From the NCBI GenBank assembly GCA_025358925.1, contig JANYHT010000050.1, positions 186,001-250,000 of the forward strand: DNA of 64,000 nucleotides, in the 5' to 3' direction. Every line of letters begins with the position of its first letter. Positions within the stretch are counted from its first letter, which is position 1. A model generated the notes under the pieces. The model searched no databases, was not told the origin of the DNA, and saw only the letters and a program-made list of their open reading frames with translations. The position numbers and the translations under genes are program-made. The DNA is from Gemmatimonadaceae bacterium. GTDB lineage: Bacteria > Gemmatimonadota > Gemmatimonadetes > Gemmatimonadales > Gemmatimonadaceae. Shown here in pieces: positions 55,001 to 63,439 of the stretch.

Positions 55001-55140
55001 TTGTCGTCCTTGGCACCAAAGGGCAGCGCCGTTAACGGTGAAGGAGTCGACACGTTTTGCGTGGGCGTTTGTGCATGTGCAGCACACGCGAGCAGCCCAG
55101 TGGCCGCGAGGGTCAGGCGAGCGAGGAGCGAAAGACGCAT
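52018..55140 (-). CDS. Secreted S9-family prolyl oligopeptidase
   Basis: About 1040 residues from the ATG at 55140 with a signal peptide (MRLSLLARLTLAATGLLACA, cleavage after HAQ). An N-terminal propeller-like region has WD40-like and glycine-rich inserts (GRNGRGGRGGTGTAGG; GGGGGGRGGGPSLSF), then the alpha/beta hydrolase domain with the catalytic serine in LQGHSWGGYQTTF, the acid in LHNDRDGAVDF and the histidine in YVGENHGL. It should cleave peptides in the periplasm or outside. A GTG-type extension to 55239 gives no signal and is not preferred. Its TAG stop is the start of the heptamer array. Confidence 0.92.
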   Translation of the reverse strand: MRLSLLARLTLAATGLLACAAHAQTPTQNVSTPSPLTALPFGAKDDKPVSKWTPPATAGRQLTVNDLLSWKGVRTPQLSNDGKWFAYVIAPNEGDAEVVVRSTAAGAKEMRFPIGDASAGTTGAGRSGGGGSPSIAISGNAHWVAFLEYASSATAAGRNGRGGRGGTGTAGGAAPATAAQTKLAVVNLVDGTKREFENVRAFRFAGDKSDWIAVHLAAPRSVVVAPAAGGAGGGVAVGSTLELVNLAGGMPTPISDVAEFAFDDAGDWVALAIATTDQAGNSVQLRQLSSGIARTLDVKKASYRRLTWGDSSDALIAYRVVTDTAGADDDVTVLAWPHAALPNAKVIELNAKSAGVPSGLVLSSDRALEWGDKDGVLYFGLREPRPPRSRTANVFTAPNPGGAAPGAGNTGQIAAAPQTDAEVPSLILWHWKDPRPQAQQQVQEGQDKAFSYLAAYNMVTAKVVKLADPRLREVSVGPKDSWAVASDASAYERVQGISGVSFRDIYAINVSTGERKLIQAKVPGGGGGGGRGGGPSLSFSPDNNKYAYFDAGDWKTYDFSTGATKTITTGVPSQFWNTEDDHNQVKPAIGGALVGWTKDGAQVFVRDNWDLWRLPVGATGAAVNLTSNGKTEQIRYQTRVLSDPRDRGIIDVAKPMFMETYGEWTKKEGLVQVDALKGGVKTIAWEEAKVDYRKARDANIWVYARQSVVKYPDFYAADDGLKNERRLTDANPQQKDVAWTPGAKLINYECENGGGKHQAVLYLPAGYEQGKTYPMLTYIYEKLSQEFNVYTEPNATRYSNPSVYTSRGYAFLKPDIVYHVNDPGRSAVWCVVPAVKAAIATGMIDTARVGLQGHSWGGYQTTFITTQTNIFKTAVAGAPLTDMVSMFGSMYWNTGTTDASIFISSQGRFTGGPNDVPDAYMRNSPQNFAQNLNIPFMILHNDRDGAVDFNQGITYYNHLRQLGKDVVLLEYVGENHGLARPANQKDYNLRMTEWFDTFLRDQPAPDWLKDGVPRLQMEDHLKERRPLVDPKAAPVTKIIP

Positions 55141-55284
55141 TGGGAATCCGAGTAAGAGGCGTGCGCCAAGACTAGCGCGCGCGGATTCGCGGCGAAAGCT
55201 ACGGTCATCGGTTCGTCCCAATCCACTCAGACGCGGCACCGTATTGGCTAGGCGATTTCGCGCTCGCAGAATACTGTTATCACT

Positions 55285-56292
55285 ATGTCAGCGCGTCCCC
55301 GGTGTCTTGTGCAGCACCGTCGTCTCCTGAGCACCAGCGCATTCACACTGACATTTCTCGTCGCGTGTGGCTCCGCCGCAGGTCACAACGATGCGCCAAC
55401 CGCGCCGCAAACACCTGTGGCGCAACCGCAAGCACTTACCACGCTGTCAGTGATGGTCGCCTCGGTACAAGTTGGCCAGACTACGACGGCGGTGATTACA
55501 GCGTTGGATCAGCACGGCGCAACAATGACCGTTGGCGTTCCGGGGTGGACCACAAGCACGCCATCCATTGCGACCGCCAGCGCGAGCGGCGTTGTCACGG
55601 CGATTGCTACTGGGCAAACGATGGTCATTGCGAGGGTTGGCGACGTACAAGGCAGCGCACTTTTCGTGGTAACGCCATCTCCCGCCGGACCCGCACCCGT
55701 TGCATTTGTAACACTCAGTCCGTTTGTCGCAAGCATCGAACCGGGGCGCACGTTGCAACTGTTCGTGACGCCGAAAGACTTCGCCGGCAATAGTCTGACT
55801 GGCCGCGAGATTTCGTGGACATCAAGCGACACGACAATTGCGCGTGTTTCGACAAGTGGACTTGTCCATGCGCTCGCCACTGGCACCGCGATTATCGAAG
55901 CAATCAGCGAAGGCAAACACGGCGCGTTCGCGCTCTCGGTCACAGCCGCAATTGATACCGATATCGTGGTGTTTATTCCTATTCCCGTTGCCCATCTCGT
56001 GGTCGGTGACACGATGACGGTGATTGCCACCGTGCAGTCACCGTTTCCCATTATCAGTGTGATCGCGATTGCTGGAGGGAAGCAAACACCCCTGCGCTTC
56101 GGCCCCATTGGTGGCGGCGGTCGAGCACAAGGTTGGTCCGTCACGCTGGATCTTTCGACGATTCCAATCGGACCATACGATCTTGTTGTTGTTGCCACCG
56201 ACGTGCGAGAGCATCGCGGCTTGGTAACAGTGCCATTCGAGCGAAATCCGAAAGTGTCCGGTGGGTCTAAAGGACCGACGGGCAATAAATAG
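55285..56292 (+). CDS. Ig-like (BIG2) domain lipoprotein
   Basis: 335 residues with a lipoprotein signal (AFTLTFLVAC, lipobox LVAC) and two bacterial Ig-like group 2 domains: LSVMVASVQVGQTTTAVITA... with WTTSTPSIATASASGVVTAI, and VTLSPFVASIEPGRTLQLFV... with WTSSDTTIARVSTSGLVHAL. The C-terminal about 110 residues form another beta-rich domain without a clear family, ending in a Lys-rich tail. It is probably surface exposed with an adhesive or structural role (inference). It is divergent from the S9 peptidase, the 144-base gap holding both promoters. Confidence 0.8.
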   Translation: MSARPRCLVQHRRLLSTSAFTLTFLVACGSAAGHNDAPTAPQTPVAQPQALTTLSVMVASVQVGQTTTAVITALDQHGATMTVGVPGWTTSTPSIATASASGVVTAIATGQTMVIARVGDVQGSALFVVTPSPAGPAPVAFVTLSPFVASIEPGRTLQLFVTPKDFAGNSLTGREISWTSSDTTIARVSTSGLVHALATGTAIIEAISEGKHGAFALSVTAAIDTDIVVFIPIPVAHLVVGDTMTVIATVQSPFPIISVIAIAGGKQTPLRFGPIGGGGRAQGWSVTLDLSTIPIGPYDLVVVATDVREHRGLVTVPFERNPKVSGGSKGPTGNK

Positions 56293-56383
56293 TTCGTGTC
56301 CCACTCCCAAACTGACAAATAAGAAATGCACGAATCGCCAACATGCGCGTACACTTTCACGCTTACCCTTCAACCACGCTCCC

Positions 56384-58804
56384 ATGCTCAACCGAATTGT
56401 TGCGATTTTCATTGCATGTATGCTGTTCGCCGGTGCCCCGAAACTTGCGCTCGCGTACACGCCGCTCCTCGCACACGCCATGTTTCAGCGCGAAGGCTTC
56501 GTTGGCGTGCGTGTCGATGCCGACCGCAACAAAGTGCTGCTTGAGATTCCCACCGAGCGCCTCAACAAAGATTTTCTCCATCAGAGCACACTGGCAACGG
56601 GCCTTGGTGCGCTCGGTCTCGATCGTGGGCAATTAGGGAGCAGCGTGGTTGTGCGATTTGAACGACGCGGCAAACGCGTGTTGCTCGTGCGCGACAATTG
56701 GAGCGTGCGCGCGCCTGGTGCAAAGGCCGCCGAGCAGCGTGCTGCTGCCGAGGCGTTTCCAACGTCGGTAGTCGCTTCTTTCCCGATCGAATCGGAGGCG
56801 AACGGCACACTCGTTGTCGATGCGACGTCGCTCTTCCTCTCCGACTCATACGGTATCGCGGAATCGATTCGTCGCGCGCAGCAAGGCACCGCGCGCGTTG
56901 ACGCCAACCGCAGTTGGATTGATACGGCACGCACAAAATCATTTCCGACCAATACCGAAATTCACGCGGTGCTGACGCTCGCCGTGGATAATGCCGGACA
57001 AACACTGCGGCGCAACGCGCCTGACGCAAATTCGGTTACGATGGAAGTGCATCACTCGTTGGTCGCACTGCCTGATTCCGCAGGATTTCATGCGCGGCAG
57101 GGCGACGGTCGATCAGGCGTCAGTGGTCCCCAGTTTCTCGACCTCTCGCAGAGCTATGACGGCACGTATCACAACACGATTGCCGGACGCTGGCGTTTAG
57201 TGCCGAAAGACATAGCGGCATACCAGCGGGGAGAACTGTCGGATCCCGTAAAACCAATCGTCTACTATCTCGACCCAGGAATTCCGGCTGAGTATCGCGA
57301 AGCGTTACGTGAAGGCGGTATGTGGTGGAACAAGACGTTCGAATCGGCGGGCTTCAAGAATGCATTCTTTGTGCGGGATCTCCCGGCGGGTGCAGATGCG
57401 ATGGATGCGCGGTACAACATGCTGTACTGGGTGCACCGTGCAGGCCCGGGACCGAGTGTTGGTCCGTCGTTTTCCGATCCGCGCACGGGCGAAATTGTGC
57501 GAACCGTCGTGCGCATCGACGCGTGGCGTTCGCTCATCGACTACAACATCTATGCGGGACTGCTTCCCGCCGCTGGGCCGCAAGGCTTGAGTGTGAGTGC
57601 CGAGCAGTTCGCGATGTCGCGTCGTCGACAACATGCCGCCCACGAAATTGGACACACACTCGGCTTCCCGCACAACTACATCGCGTCGGCACAAGGACGC
57701 ACGTCGGTGATGGACTATCCGTTTCCGCTCATTTCACTCAACGCGAAAAACGAAATCGATTTGTCGAAAGCGTATGCACCGGCTGGTGGTGCGTGGGATA
57801 CGCTCACGGTGCGTTATGGCTACACGTGGTTTCCAAATGCAACGGCAGAAGCGTCGGGGCTGGGGCAAATTGTGAAGGACGGGCTATCAAAAGGCATTCG
57901 CTTTATCGCCGATCAACATTCGGGTGCAGAGGGTTCAATTCCCGATGCGACACGGTGGACGGAAGGCGCCACCGCGTTTGACGCCGTGGAGCGCACGTCA
58001 AAAGTTCGTCGCCTGCTGATTGACAAATTTGACGAACGCGCGATCAAACCGGGCGAACCGATGTACTTGCTCAACATGCGATTCGCGCATGTGTACCTGC
58101 ATCATCGGTATTCGTTGGAGAGCCTTATCAAGTTTGTTGGTGGCATGGACTTTACCTACGCGATGCGGGGTGACGGACAAACGCCAACAAAAATTCTGCC
58201 TGCAGCATCACAACGTCGCGCGTTAGCGATGGCGCTCGATGCGCTTGAGCCAGCGGCGCTTGCCGTTCCAGAACGCGTGCTCGCGCTCATTCCACCCGTG
58301 CCGCCTGGTGGTGATGCCGACAACGCATGGCTTGACTATGCGGGTACGGCGCTTGATCAGATCACGCTCGCCGGTGGACTGGCCACTGAAGTCGTGGAAG
58401 GCATTCTCGAACGCAATCGTGCCGCGCGCGTGGTGTTGTTCAGTGCGCGCGACGCCGCTAACCCCACGCTCGACGATGTGATTCGCACCGTCGTGACTCG
58501 CACGTGGGGTGCGCCAGCGTCGGCCGGTGCAGGCGATCAGGCGCTGCGTCGCACGGTGCAAGAGGTGGTGCTGAATACGCTCATCGATCGCGCTGGCGAC
58601 GCCCTTGCGCTTGGTGAAGTGCGCGCCGCGTGCGAATTGCAACTCACGGCGCTTCGGACGCGTCTCGCGGCCATGAACACGGGAACGGCAGCTGATCGCG
58701 CGCTACGCGCGAAATCGGTTCGCGATATTGATCGGTATTTCGCTGGACGCGATGATCCAAAAACGCGGTCGCGTTACGCCGTGATCGTGTTGCCGTGGCC
58801 GTAG
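56384..58804 (+). CDS. Secreted zinc metalloprotease (DUF5117/DUF5118 type)
   Basis: 806 residues from the ATG at 56384 with a signal peptide (MLNRIVAIFIACMLFAGAPK, cleavage near LALA). Residues include RLNKDFLHQSTLATGLG, DARYNMLYWVHRAGPGPSVG, SFSDPRTGEIVRTVVRID and the zinc site HEIGHTLGFPHN (H420, E421, H424, H430 as ligands and base). This arrangement is that of the DUF5117/DUF5118 metalloproteases common in soil bacteria. The longer frame from 56261 has no signal and is not used. It ends 9 bases before a convergent NHL gene. Confidence 0.9.
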   Translation: MLNRIVAIFIACMLFAGAPKLALAYTPLLAHAMFQREGFVGVRVDADRNKVLLEIPTERLNKDFLHQSTLATGLGALGLDRGQLGSSVVVRFERRGKRVLLVRDNWSVRAPGAKAAEQRAAAEAFPTSVVASFPIESEANGTLVVDATSLFLSDSYGIAESIRRAQQGTARVDANRSWIDTARTKSFPTNTEIHAVLTLAVDNAGQTLRRNAPDANSVTMEVHHSLVALPDSAGFHARQGDGRSGVSGPQFLDLSQSYDGTYHNTIAGRWRLVPKDIAAYQRGELSDPVKPIVYYLDPGIPAEYREALREGGMWWNKTFESAGFKNAFFVRDLPAGADAMDARYNMLYWVHRAGPGPSVGPSFSDPRTGEIVRTVVRIDAWRSLIDYNIYAGLLPAAGPQGLSVSAEQFAMSRRRQHAAHEIGHTLGFPHNYIASAQGRTSVMDYPFPLISLNAKNEIDLSKAYAPAGGAWDTLTVRYGYTWFPNATAEASGLGQIVKDGLSKGIRFIADQHSGAEGSIPDATRWTEGATAFDAVERTSKVRRLLIDKFDERAIKPGEPMYLLNMRFAHVYLHHRYSLESLIKFVGGMDFTYAMRGDGQTPTKILPAASQRRALAMALDALEPAALAVPERVLALIPPVPPGGDADNAWLDYAGTALDQITLAGGLATEVVEGILERNRAARVVLFSARDAANPTLDDVIRTVVTRTWGAPASAGAGDQALRRTVQEVVLNTLIDRAGDALALGEVRAACELQLTALRTRLAAMNTGTAADRALRAKSVRDIDRYFAGRDDPKTRSRYAVIVLPWP

Positions 58805-58813
58805 TGCGAAACG

Positions 58814-59890
58814 TTACGGGTGCAGTATCAACTTCTGCACCCGCCAGTTCAGAATTTCTGCCACCCACAACTCGTGCTCTGATGGACACGCGATCTCGTG
58901 TATCCATCCAAACTGTTTTGCTGTCTTTCCTGCCTCACCAAGCACGCCCAGCACTTTGCCGTCGAGCGTGAGTTTGTAAATGCGTCCCGGTACGGCGTCA
59001 GCCACATATAGAAATTGTGAGGTGCCAGGGGTGATACAGATTGCCCACGGCGCACCCGAGGCCGCGAGTGGATTGCCACCGCCACCGGGCGCTGCACCAA
59101 CCATAATGTTCGGCTCTTTCGCAAACGGAACGTCAATGGAAAACGTGCGCAGCGCCGCGCCATCAGCGTCGAATACTTGGATGCGACGATTGGTCCGATC
59201 ACCGATGTAAATGTTGCCCTTTGCGTCATTCGCGATCGAATGCAAGATGTTGAATTGTCCAGGCGCTGTGCCACGTGAGCCCCACGTCTTGAGCCAACGT
59301 CCATCTTTATCAATCTTCACCACGCGTGAATTCCCATATCCGTCGGCGACGAAAACGTTGCCCGCGAGGTCCCACGCCACGTCAGCAGGACGATTGAACG
59401 TGCCCCACTGTGCACGCGGCTCGACGCCTGGCGTTGGTGCGGCTTCCGGTTCAATCGCCTCCGGCCGACGACCGAGTACCATCGTTACCCGACCTGCGGG
59501 ATTGAACTTGATAATCATGTTCGTACCTTCGTCCGTCGCCCAAATATTGTCGTCCTTGTCCACGCGGACCGTATGCGCAAAGGCGAAGCCGTAGAGATCT
59601 TTACCGATCTCGCGCACATAGACGCCAGCGGCGTCAAATTCGAATAGTTGCGACGCACTCGCACCGTGCACCGTGCTCCGCTCACCCGTTCGCGTAAATA
59701 CGAACACGTGACGCTTCGAGTTCATTGCCACGCCGACGACTTCGCCAAAATGCATCGAGGGCGGAAGTTTGAGCGGCTCAATGTTGGCGTCGAACTTGAT
59801 CTGTGGCACAGGCGTTTGCGCGTGAACCAAACGCGCCGTCAATAGCGCGAAGAGCAACGCGAAACAGGCAGCCGCACGGGACCGATTCAT
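58814..59890 (-). CDS. Secreted NHL-repeat (beta-propeller) protein
   Basis: 358 residues with a signal peptide (CFALLFALLTARLVHAQT) and a six-bladed NHL-type propeller: YVREIGKDLYGFAFAHTVRV, DVAWDLAGNVFVADGYGNSR, HSIANDAKGNIYIGDRTNRR, and YVADAVPGRIYKLTLDGKVL illustrate the repeats. The blade pattern binds proteins or small ligands; the role here is unknown. It ends 9 bases from the convergent metalloprotease gene and is divergent from the aminotransferase gene. Confidence 0.85.
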   Translation of the reverse strand: MNRSRAAACFALLFALLTARLVHAQTPVPQIKFDANIEPLKLPPSMHFGEVVGVAMNSKRHVFVFTRTGERSTVHGASASQLFEFDAAGVYVREIGKDLYGFAFAHTVRVDKDDNIWATDEGTNMIIKFNPAGRVTMVLGRRPEAIEPEAAPTPGVEPRAQWGTFNRPADVAWDLAGNVFVADGYGNSRVVKIDKDGRWLKTWGSRGTAPGQFNILHSIANDAKGNIYIGDRTNRRIQVFDADGAALRTFSIDVPFAKEPNIMVGAAPGGGGNPLAASGAPWAICITPGTSQFLYVADAVPGRIYKLTLDGKVLGVLGEAGKTAKQFGWIHEIACPSEHELWVAEILNWRVQKLILHP

Positions 59891-60049
59891 GAGTTACTCG
59901 GTGCAGGGGAAGTAAACAGTCGCCTCATGGTGTGGCTCGGCGCCGTCCGCGTCAACGCCTGACCGCGCTTGCGCTGACGCGCCGATCGCGTTCGATTCCC
60001 AGTGTTCACGCGCGATCGGAGAAGATACCCACGCTCTGGAAGGCTCGTC

Positions 60050-61246
60050 ATGGAAGCAAAACACCCGTTGTCTCGTCGCGGCTTTGTTGGTGGCTTGGCC
60101 ACTGCAGTTGGCTATCTCTCCTTGTCGCCGAGTACCGCGCGTGCGGCTGAGGTGTTGATGCGGCAGGGCGGGGGTGCGATGGATCGTCCGTTTGCGGTCG
60201 ACGACTACGATAGTTACGCGAAGTTGGCGGCCAACGAAAATCCGTACGGACCGCCCGAATCGGTCATGAATGCCATGACGCAGGCGTTCAAGTATTCGAA
60301 TCGCTATTCGTATCCGGATGGCAACCTCGTCGCCGAAATTGCGAAGCACCACGACGTATCACCCGACAACATTCTGCTCGGCGCTGGTTCAGGCGAGCTG
60401 TTAAGCGTTGCGGCGCTTGCCTTGTTGAGCGGCGGACGCAAGGTCGTTGGTGTTGATCCAACATTTATGACCGTGTATCAGTATGCCACGGGCGTGAAGG
60501 CCGACTCCATTCGGCTCCCGCTGCTGGCTGATTATCGTCAAGATATTCCGGCGATGATTCACGCGACGCGGAATAACTGGCGCGATGTTGGATTCGTGTA
60601 CCTGTGCAATCCGAACAATCCGACAGGTCGCATTATCACATCCGCCGAAGTGAAAAGTTTGTTGGACGGTATTCCCGAAGACGTGCCCGTGTTGATCGAC
60701 GAAGCGTATCATCATTTCGTCAACGACTCGGCATATGCCACGGCCGTGCCGTATGTGAAAGAAGGGCGGCCGGTGATTGTAACACGCACGTTCTCCAAGA
60801 TTGCTGCGTTGGCGGGCATGCGGCTGGGCTACGCGGTGGCGCCGCCCGAGCTGATCAATCGCCTGCGTCCACATTCGATTGGCAGTATCAACGCACTCGT
60901 GAAGTTGGGCGGTGTGGCGGCGTTGCGTGATACTGAGAGCCAAGTGCGCGTGAAGCAGGTCACGATTGAGTTGCGCGAGAAAACGACGCGTGAACTGCAA
61001 GGCATTGGTTACGAGATCATTCCGTCGGACGCCAATTTCTTCATGGTGAATTTGAAGCGTCCGGTGCAACCGGTCATTGACGACTTTAAAAAGAAGGGCG
61101 TGTTAGTGGGACGTCCGTTTCCGCCGATGACGCAACATTTGCGCGTGTCGATTGGATCGCCAACGGAAATGCTGCGGTTCATGACGGCGTTCCGTGAGAT
61201 TATGCCGGTAAACGGGAAAGCTGCGGGCGATATGGGGAAGCGGTAG
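60050..61246 (+). CDS. Tat-exported histidinol-phosphate-aminotransferase-like enzyme
   Basis: 398 residues from the ATG at 60050. The start carries a twin-arginine signal: PLSRRGFVGGLATAVGYLSL, cleavage near ARA. The rest is a fold-type I aminotransferase with LAANENPYGPPESVMNAM, LGAGSGELLSVAALALL, YLCNPNNPTGRIIT, DEAYHHFVND and the PLP-lysine K250 in TRTFSKIAALAGMRLGYAV, all like HisC. Export of a folded, PLP-loaded enzyme fits the Tat route. Its substrate in the periplasm is unknown; it may not be a histidine-synthesis gene. It is divergent from the NHL gene and lies in no his operon. Confidence 0.9.
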   Translation: MEAKHPLSRRGFVGGLATAVGYLSLSPSTARAAEVLMRQGGGAMDRPFAVDDYDSYAKLAANENPYGPPESVMNAMTQAFKYSNRYSYPDGNLVAEIAKHHDVSPDNILLGAGSGELLSVAALALLSGGRKVVGVDPTFMTVYQYATGVKADSIRLPLLADYRQDIPAMIHATRNNWRDVGFVYLCNPNNPTGRIITSAEVKSLLDGIPEDVPVLIDEAYHHFVNDSAYATAVPYVKEGRPVIVTRTFSKIAALAGMRLGYAVAPPELINRLRPHSIGSINALVKLGGVAALRDTESQVRVKQVTIELREKTTRELQGIGYEIIPSDANFFMVNLKRPVQPVIDDFKKKGVLVGRPFPPMTQHLRVSIGSPTEMLRFMTAFREIMPVNGKAAGDMGKR

Positions 61247-61260
61247 ACCGTCGCCGAGCG

Positions 61261-61677
61261 TTACACCGCGTCGCGAGGCCAGACCTGCGGTTGCCCCACT
61301 AATTCCATCGCGCCGAAATTTCGGAGATCGAGCGTGGCGATAGCGGTCGCGCCGAGTCGTTCGGCGATGGCCGCGACTACGCTGTCCACTAAACCGAGTT
61401 GGAGATCGGCATATTGCGCGCGCAGCAATTGTGCGCGACGCAAATCATTCGCGTCGCCCCACTCAATTTCAAAAGCGCCTTCGACAACATCGCCCGAAAA
61501 CGCCTCTGCTGCATGCGCGCTCACATGACGCGATAAGAGGTAGTCCACCTCTGGCAGAATAGCCCACGGCAGAATCCATGCGGCCGGATCTGCGTCGAAT
61601 AGGCGCACCATGGTGGTGTGGTGCCGGTCGTCCGCGTCAACGAGCGCGATAATTGCGCTGGTGTCGGCGACGATCAC
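61261..61677 (-). CDS. PIN-domain ribonuclease toxin, VapC-like
   Basis: 138 residues from a GTG that overlaps the stop of the upstream frame (GTGA), the layout of a toxin-antitoxin pair. PIN acids are in place: D5 (VADTSAIIALVDAD), E43 (ILPEVDYLL), D98 (LGLVDSVVAAIAERL) and D117 (TLDLRNF). VapC toxins cut RNA, often initiator tRNA. It ends 14 bases from the convergent aminotransferase gene. The upstream gene seems to be only the end of an antitoxin (see next entry), so the toxin may be an orphan. Confidence 0.88.
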   Translation of the reverse strand: MIVADTSAIIALVDADDRHHTTMVRLFDADPAAWILPWAILPEVDYLLSRHVSAHAAEAFSGDVVEGAFEIEWGDANDLRRAQLLRAQYADLQLGLVDSVVAAIAERLGATAIATLDLRNFGAMELVGQPQVWPRDAV

Positions 61678-61886
61678 GCGTCGCTCCCCATGTCATCAAG
61701 CAGCGATTCGGCGCGTTCAGAGATCTCGCCGCGCCCGCTGTGGCCAGCACCAATACTCGATGGTCGAACCGGCAGCGGTTGGCTACGTACGTGGTACGTA
61801 TATATGCAAGAGAGGTAAATTTCAACCAAAAACCAGATTCGTTTACTGAAGCGTCGCGTTCGCCCTTCCTCTTTAGGACAAGACAT
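61674..61886 (-). pseudogene. Probable antitoxin remnant upstream of vapC
   Basis: The frame read into vapC ends in PSSIGAGHSGRGEISERAES followed by LLDDMGSDA, the sort of C-terminal tail seen on ribbon-helix-helix antitoxins of PIN toxins, and its stop overlaps the vapC GTG. The first part of the frame (MSCPKEEGRTRRFSKRI...) lacks the expected DNA-binding beta strand and helices, and its ATG lies in the start region of the divergent DinB gene. This suggests loss of the N-terminal half by deletion. A genuine 70-residue antitoxin with another fold is the alternative. Confidence 0.5.
61784..61800. promoter_or_regulatory. Inverted repeat upstream of vapC
   Basis: TACGTAC and GTACGTA form 7-base arms separated by GTG. 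The position, between the vapC frame and the divergent DinB start, would suit an autoregulatory antitoxin operator, but it lies inside the remnant frame. Arm identity is perfect; its function is inference. Confidence 0.4.
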
Positions 61887-62388
61887 GAGCAACACCGAAT
61901 GGTGGCAACGCGGTCCGATCGCCGACGTTCCAAGTATGCTCCAACCCGTCGCGCACATCTTGTTGCAGGTCGTGGACAGCGTGGACGAGTTGGTCGCGCC
62001 CCTAACGGAACCACAATGGAACGCGCGACCGGCCAACGTTGCATCCATCGCCTTTCATGTGCGACACATTACCGGGGTCGTGGATCGACTCTTCACGTAC
62101 GCGCGCGGTGACGCACTCACTGAGGCACAGCGCACCGTCATGCGTGCTGAAGGCGCCGCAATTACGACGGCGGAAATTCCGCTAGCAATCGCACATCTTC
62201 ACGCGCGCCTCGACGCAGCGGTTGACGAATTACGCAGCATTAATCCGGCAACGCTCGACGAATGGCGAGGCGTTGGTCGCGCGCAACTCCCGTCAACGGT
62301 GATTGGATGTTTGGTCCACGCCGCCGAACATGCGATGCGTCACGTTGGACAACTCTCGGTGACGGCGCGGATTGTAGCAGTCGACTAA
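61885..62388 (+). CDS. DinB-superfamily protein
   Basis: 167 residues with a DinB-like four-helix pattern: PVAHILLQVVDSVDELVAPL, NVASIAFHVRHITGVVDRLF (first ligand histidine region FHVRH) and the C-terminal VIGCLVHAAEHAMRHVGQLS with two histidines spaced as in metal-binding members. Sequence identity to the DinB protein at 25232 is low. The ATG at 61885 shares CATG with the antitoxin remnant's start on the other strand. It overlaps the end of the pseudogene at 62385 by 4 bases. Confidence 0.82.
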   Translation: MSNTEWWQRGPIADVPSMLQPVAHILLQVVDSVDELVAPLTEPQWNARPANVASIAFHVRHITGVVDRLFTYARGDALTEAQRTVMRAEGAAITTAEIPLAIAHLHARLDAAVDELRSINPATLDEWRGVGRAQLPSTVIGCLVHAAEHAMRHVGQLSVTARIVAVD

Positions 62389-63402
62389 CAGCCCTGCGCA
62401 CCCACCCGCCAGCGAACGATCCAACTCGACGCACCGAGTGCGCTGTCGGCATGCTGCACGACGACGATCGGTGTGTCGCCACGCATCGCAAAGCGTGGAG
62501 GTACATCTGTCGGAACCGGCAGTGCGAGCTCGCGACAACTCACGCGACGACGCCAATCAACCATTTGCAAGTAGGACGGTCCGCTGAACTTACCGTTGCG
62601 CAGTGTTGGGTCGTACACAACAACTGCCGTTCGCTCGACGGATTGCGTCGCCAGCAGCATTGGAAAGGACCACGTATAAGCGAGTTCAACTTTGGTCGGA
62701 TCACGTAGCAGTGTTTCGAGTACCGCAGGCTGTGCACCGCGACGCTTCGTGACCGATAGCACCACCGAATCAATATTGGTCCGGCCAAGATGCCACCGGT
62801 ATCCGGTATTATAGTATTGGACGCTTCAAATAGACCAGCAACGGTGCTGTCATCACGCGCAAGTTCAACCCAAACGCGTGTGCGATGGGAGGCAAACGAC
62901 GATAGATCTCCGGAACGCTGCCACCGCGAGGCGGCGGATGCGTCGAATCAAACACGATGGCAAACGCGAAGTTGCTGTCCGCTACCATTGACCGCAATAC
63001 AAATGTCCCTTTCCAACTGGCGATCGCACTCGCTGGAAACGGGATTGGCATATTTACACGAAAACGCTGTGGTTCGAGGTCAAAAAGCTCTATTACACGT
63101 TGACCGGCATTCTTCACGGCGAGCACGGTGTCACCAAGCACAGTGAGCGAGACTGGGTTCATCACTTCACCTGGTCCTCCTCCCTTCGACGCCACGGTCG
63201 TCAACTGGCCGTCGATGTCAACGCGTAACACCTTTTGCTCGGCCCTATCTGAAATAAACACGGTGCCCCGTGGTTTCGTGACGATTGCATTCGGGAAACC
63301 GACAAACAGTTGTTCGGTCTCCCTCACGCGCACGCTATCGATCAGCGTGATAGTCGTGTCGCGCCGGGTATGCGAGGCGTCGCACGCAGATAGCCCCATC
63401 AC
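62385..63402 (-). pseudogene. Frameshifted six-bladed beta-propeller lipoprotein
   Basis: Two frames in series make one protein of about 340 residues. The first (63402 to about 62813) reads NAIVTKPRGTVFISDRAEQK, PVSLTVLGDTVLAVKNAGQR and ends LLVYLKRPIL-stop. The second continues in the +1 frame from about 62813: YYNTGYRWHLGRTNIDSVVL to GASSWIVRWRVGAQGC. Joining them near 62812 gives continuous propeller-like blades, so one base has been gained or lost. The N-terminus also seems eroded: the lipobox LSAC is preceded by a hydrophobic VSIVGIGVMG stretch that has no start codon before it other than the GTG/ATG within it. Confidence 0.65.
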
Positions 63403-63439
63403 GCCGATACCGACAATCGATACCTGGCGGTAGCATCAC

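Noticed and set aside
62809-63402. Intact 197-residue propeller gene
   Set aside because: The reading continues in another frame with the same kind of blades, so it is half of a broken gene.
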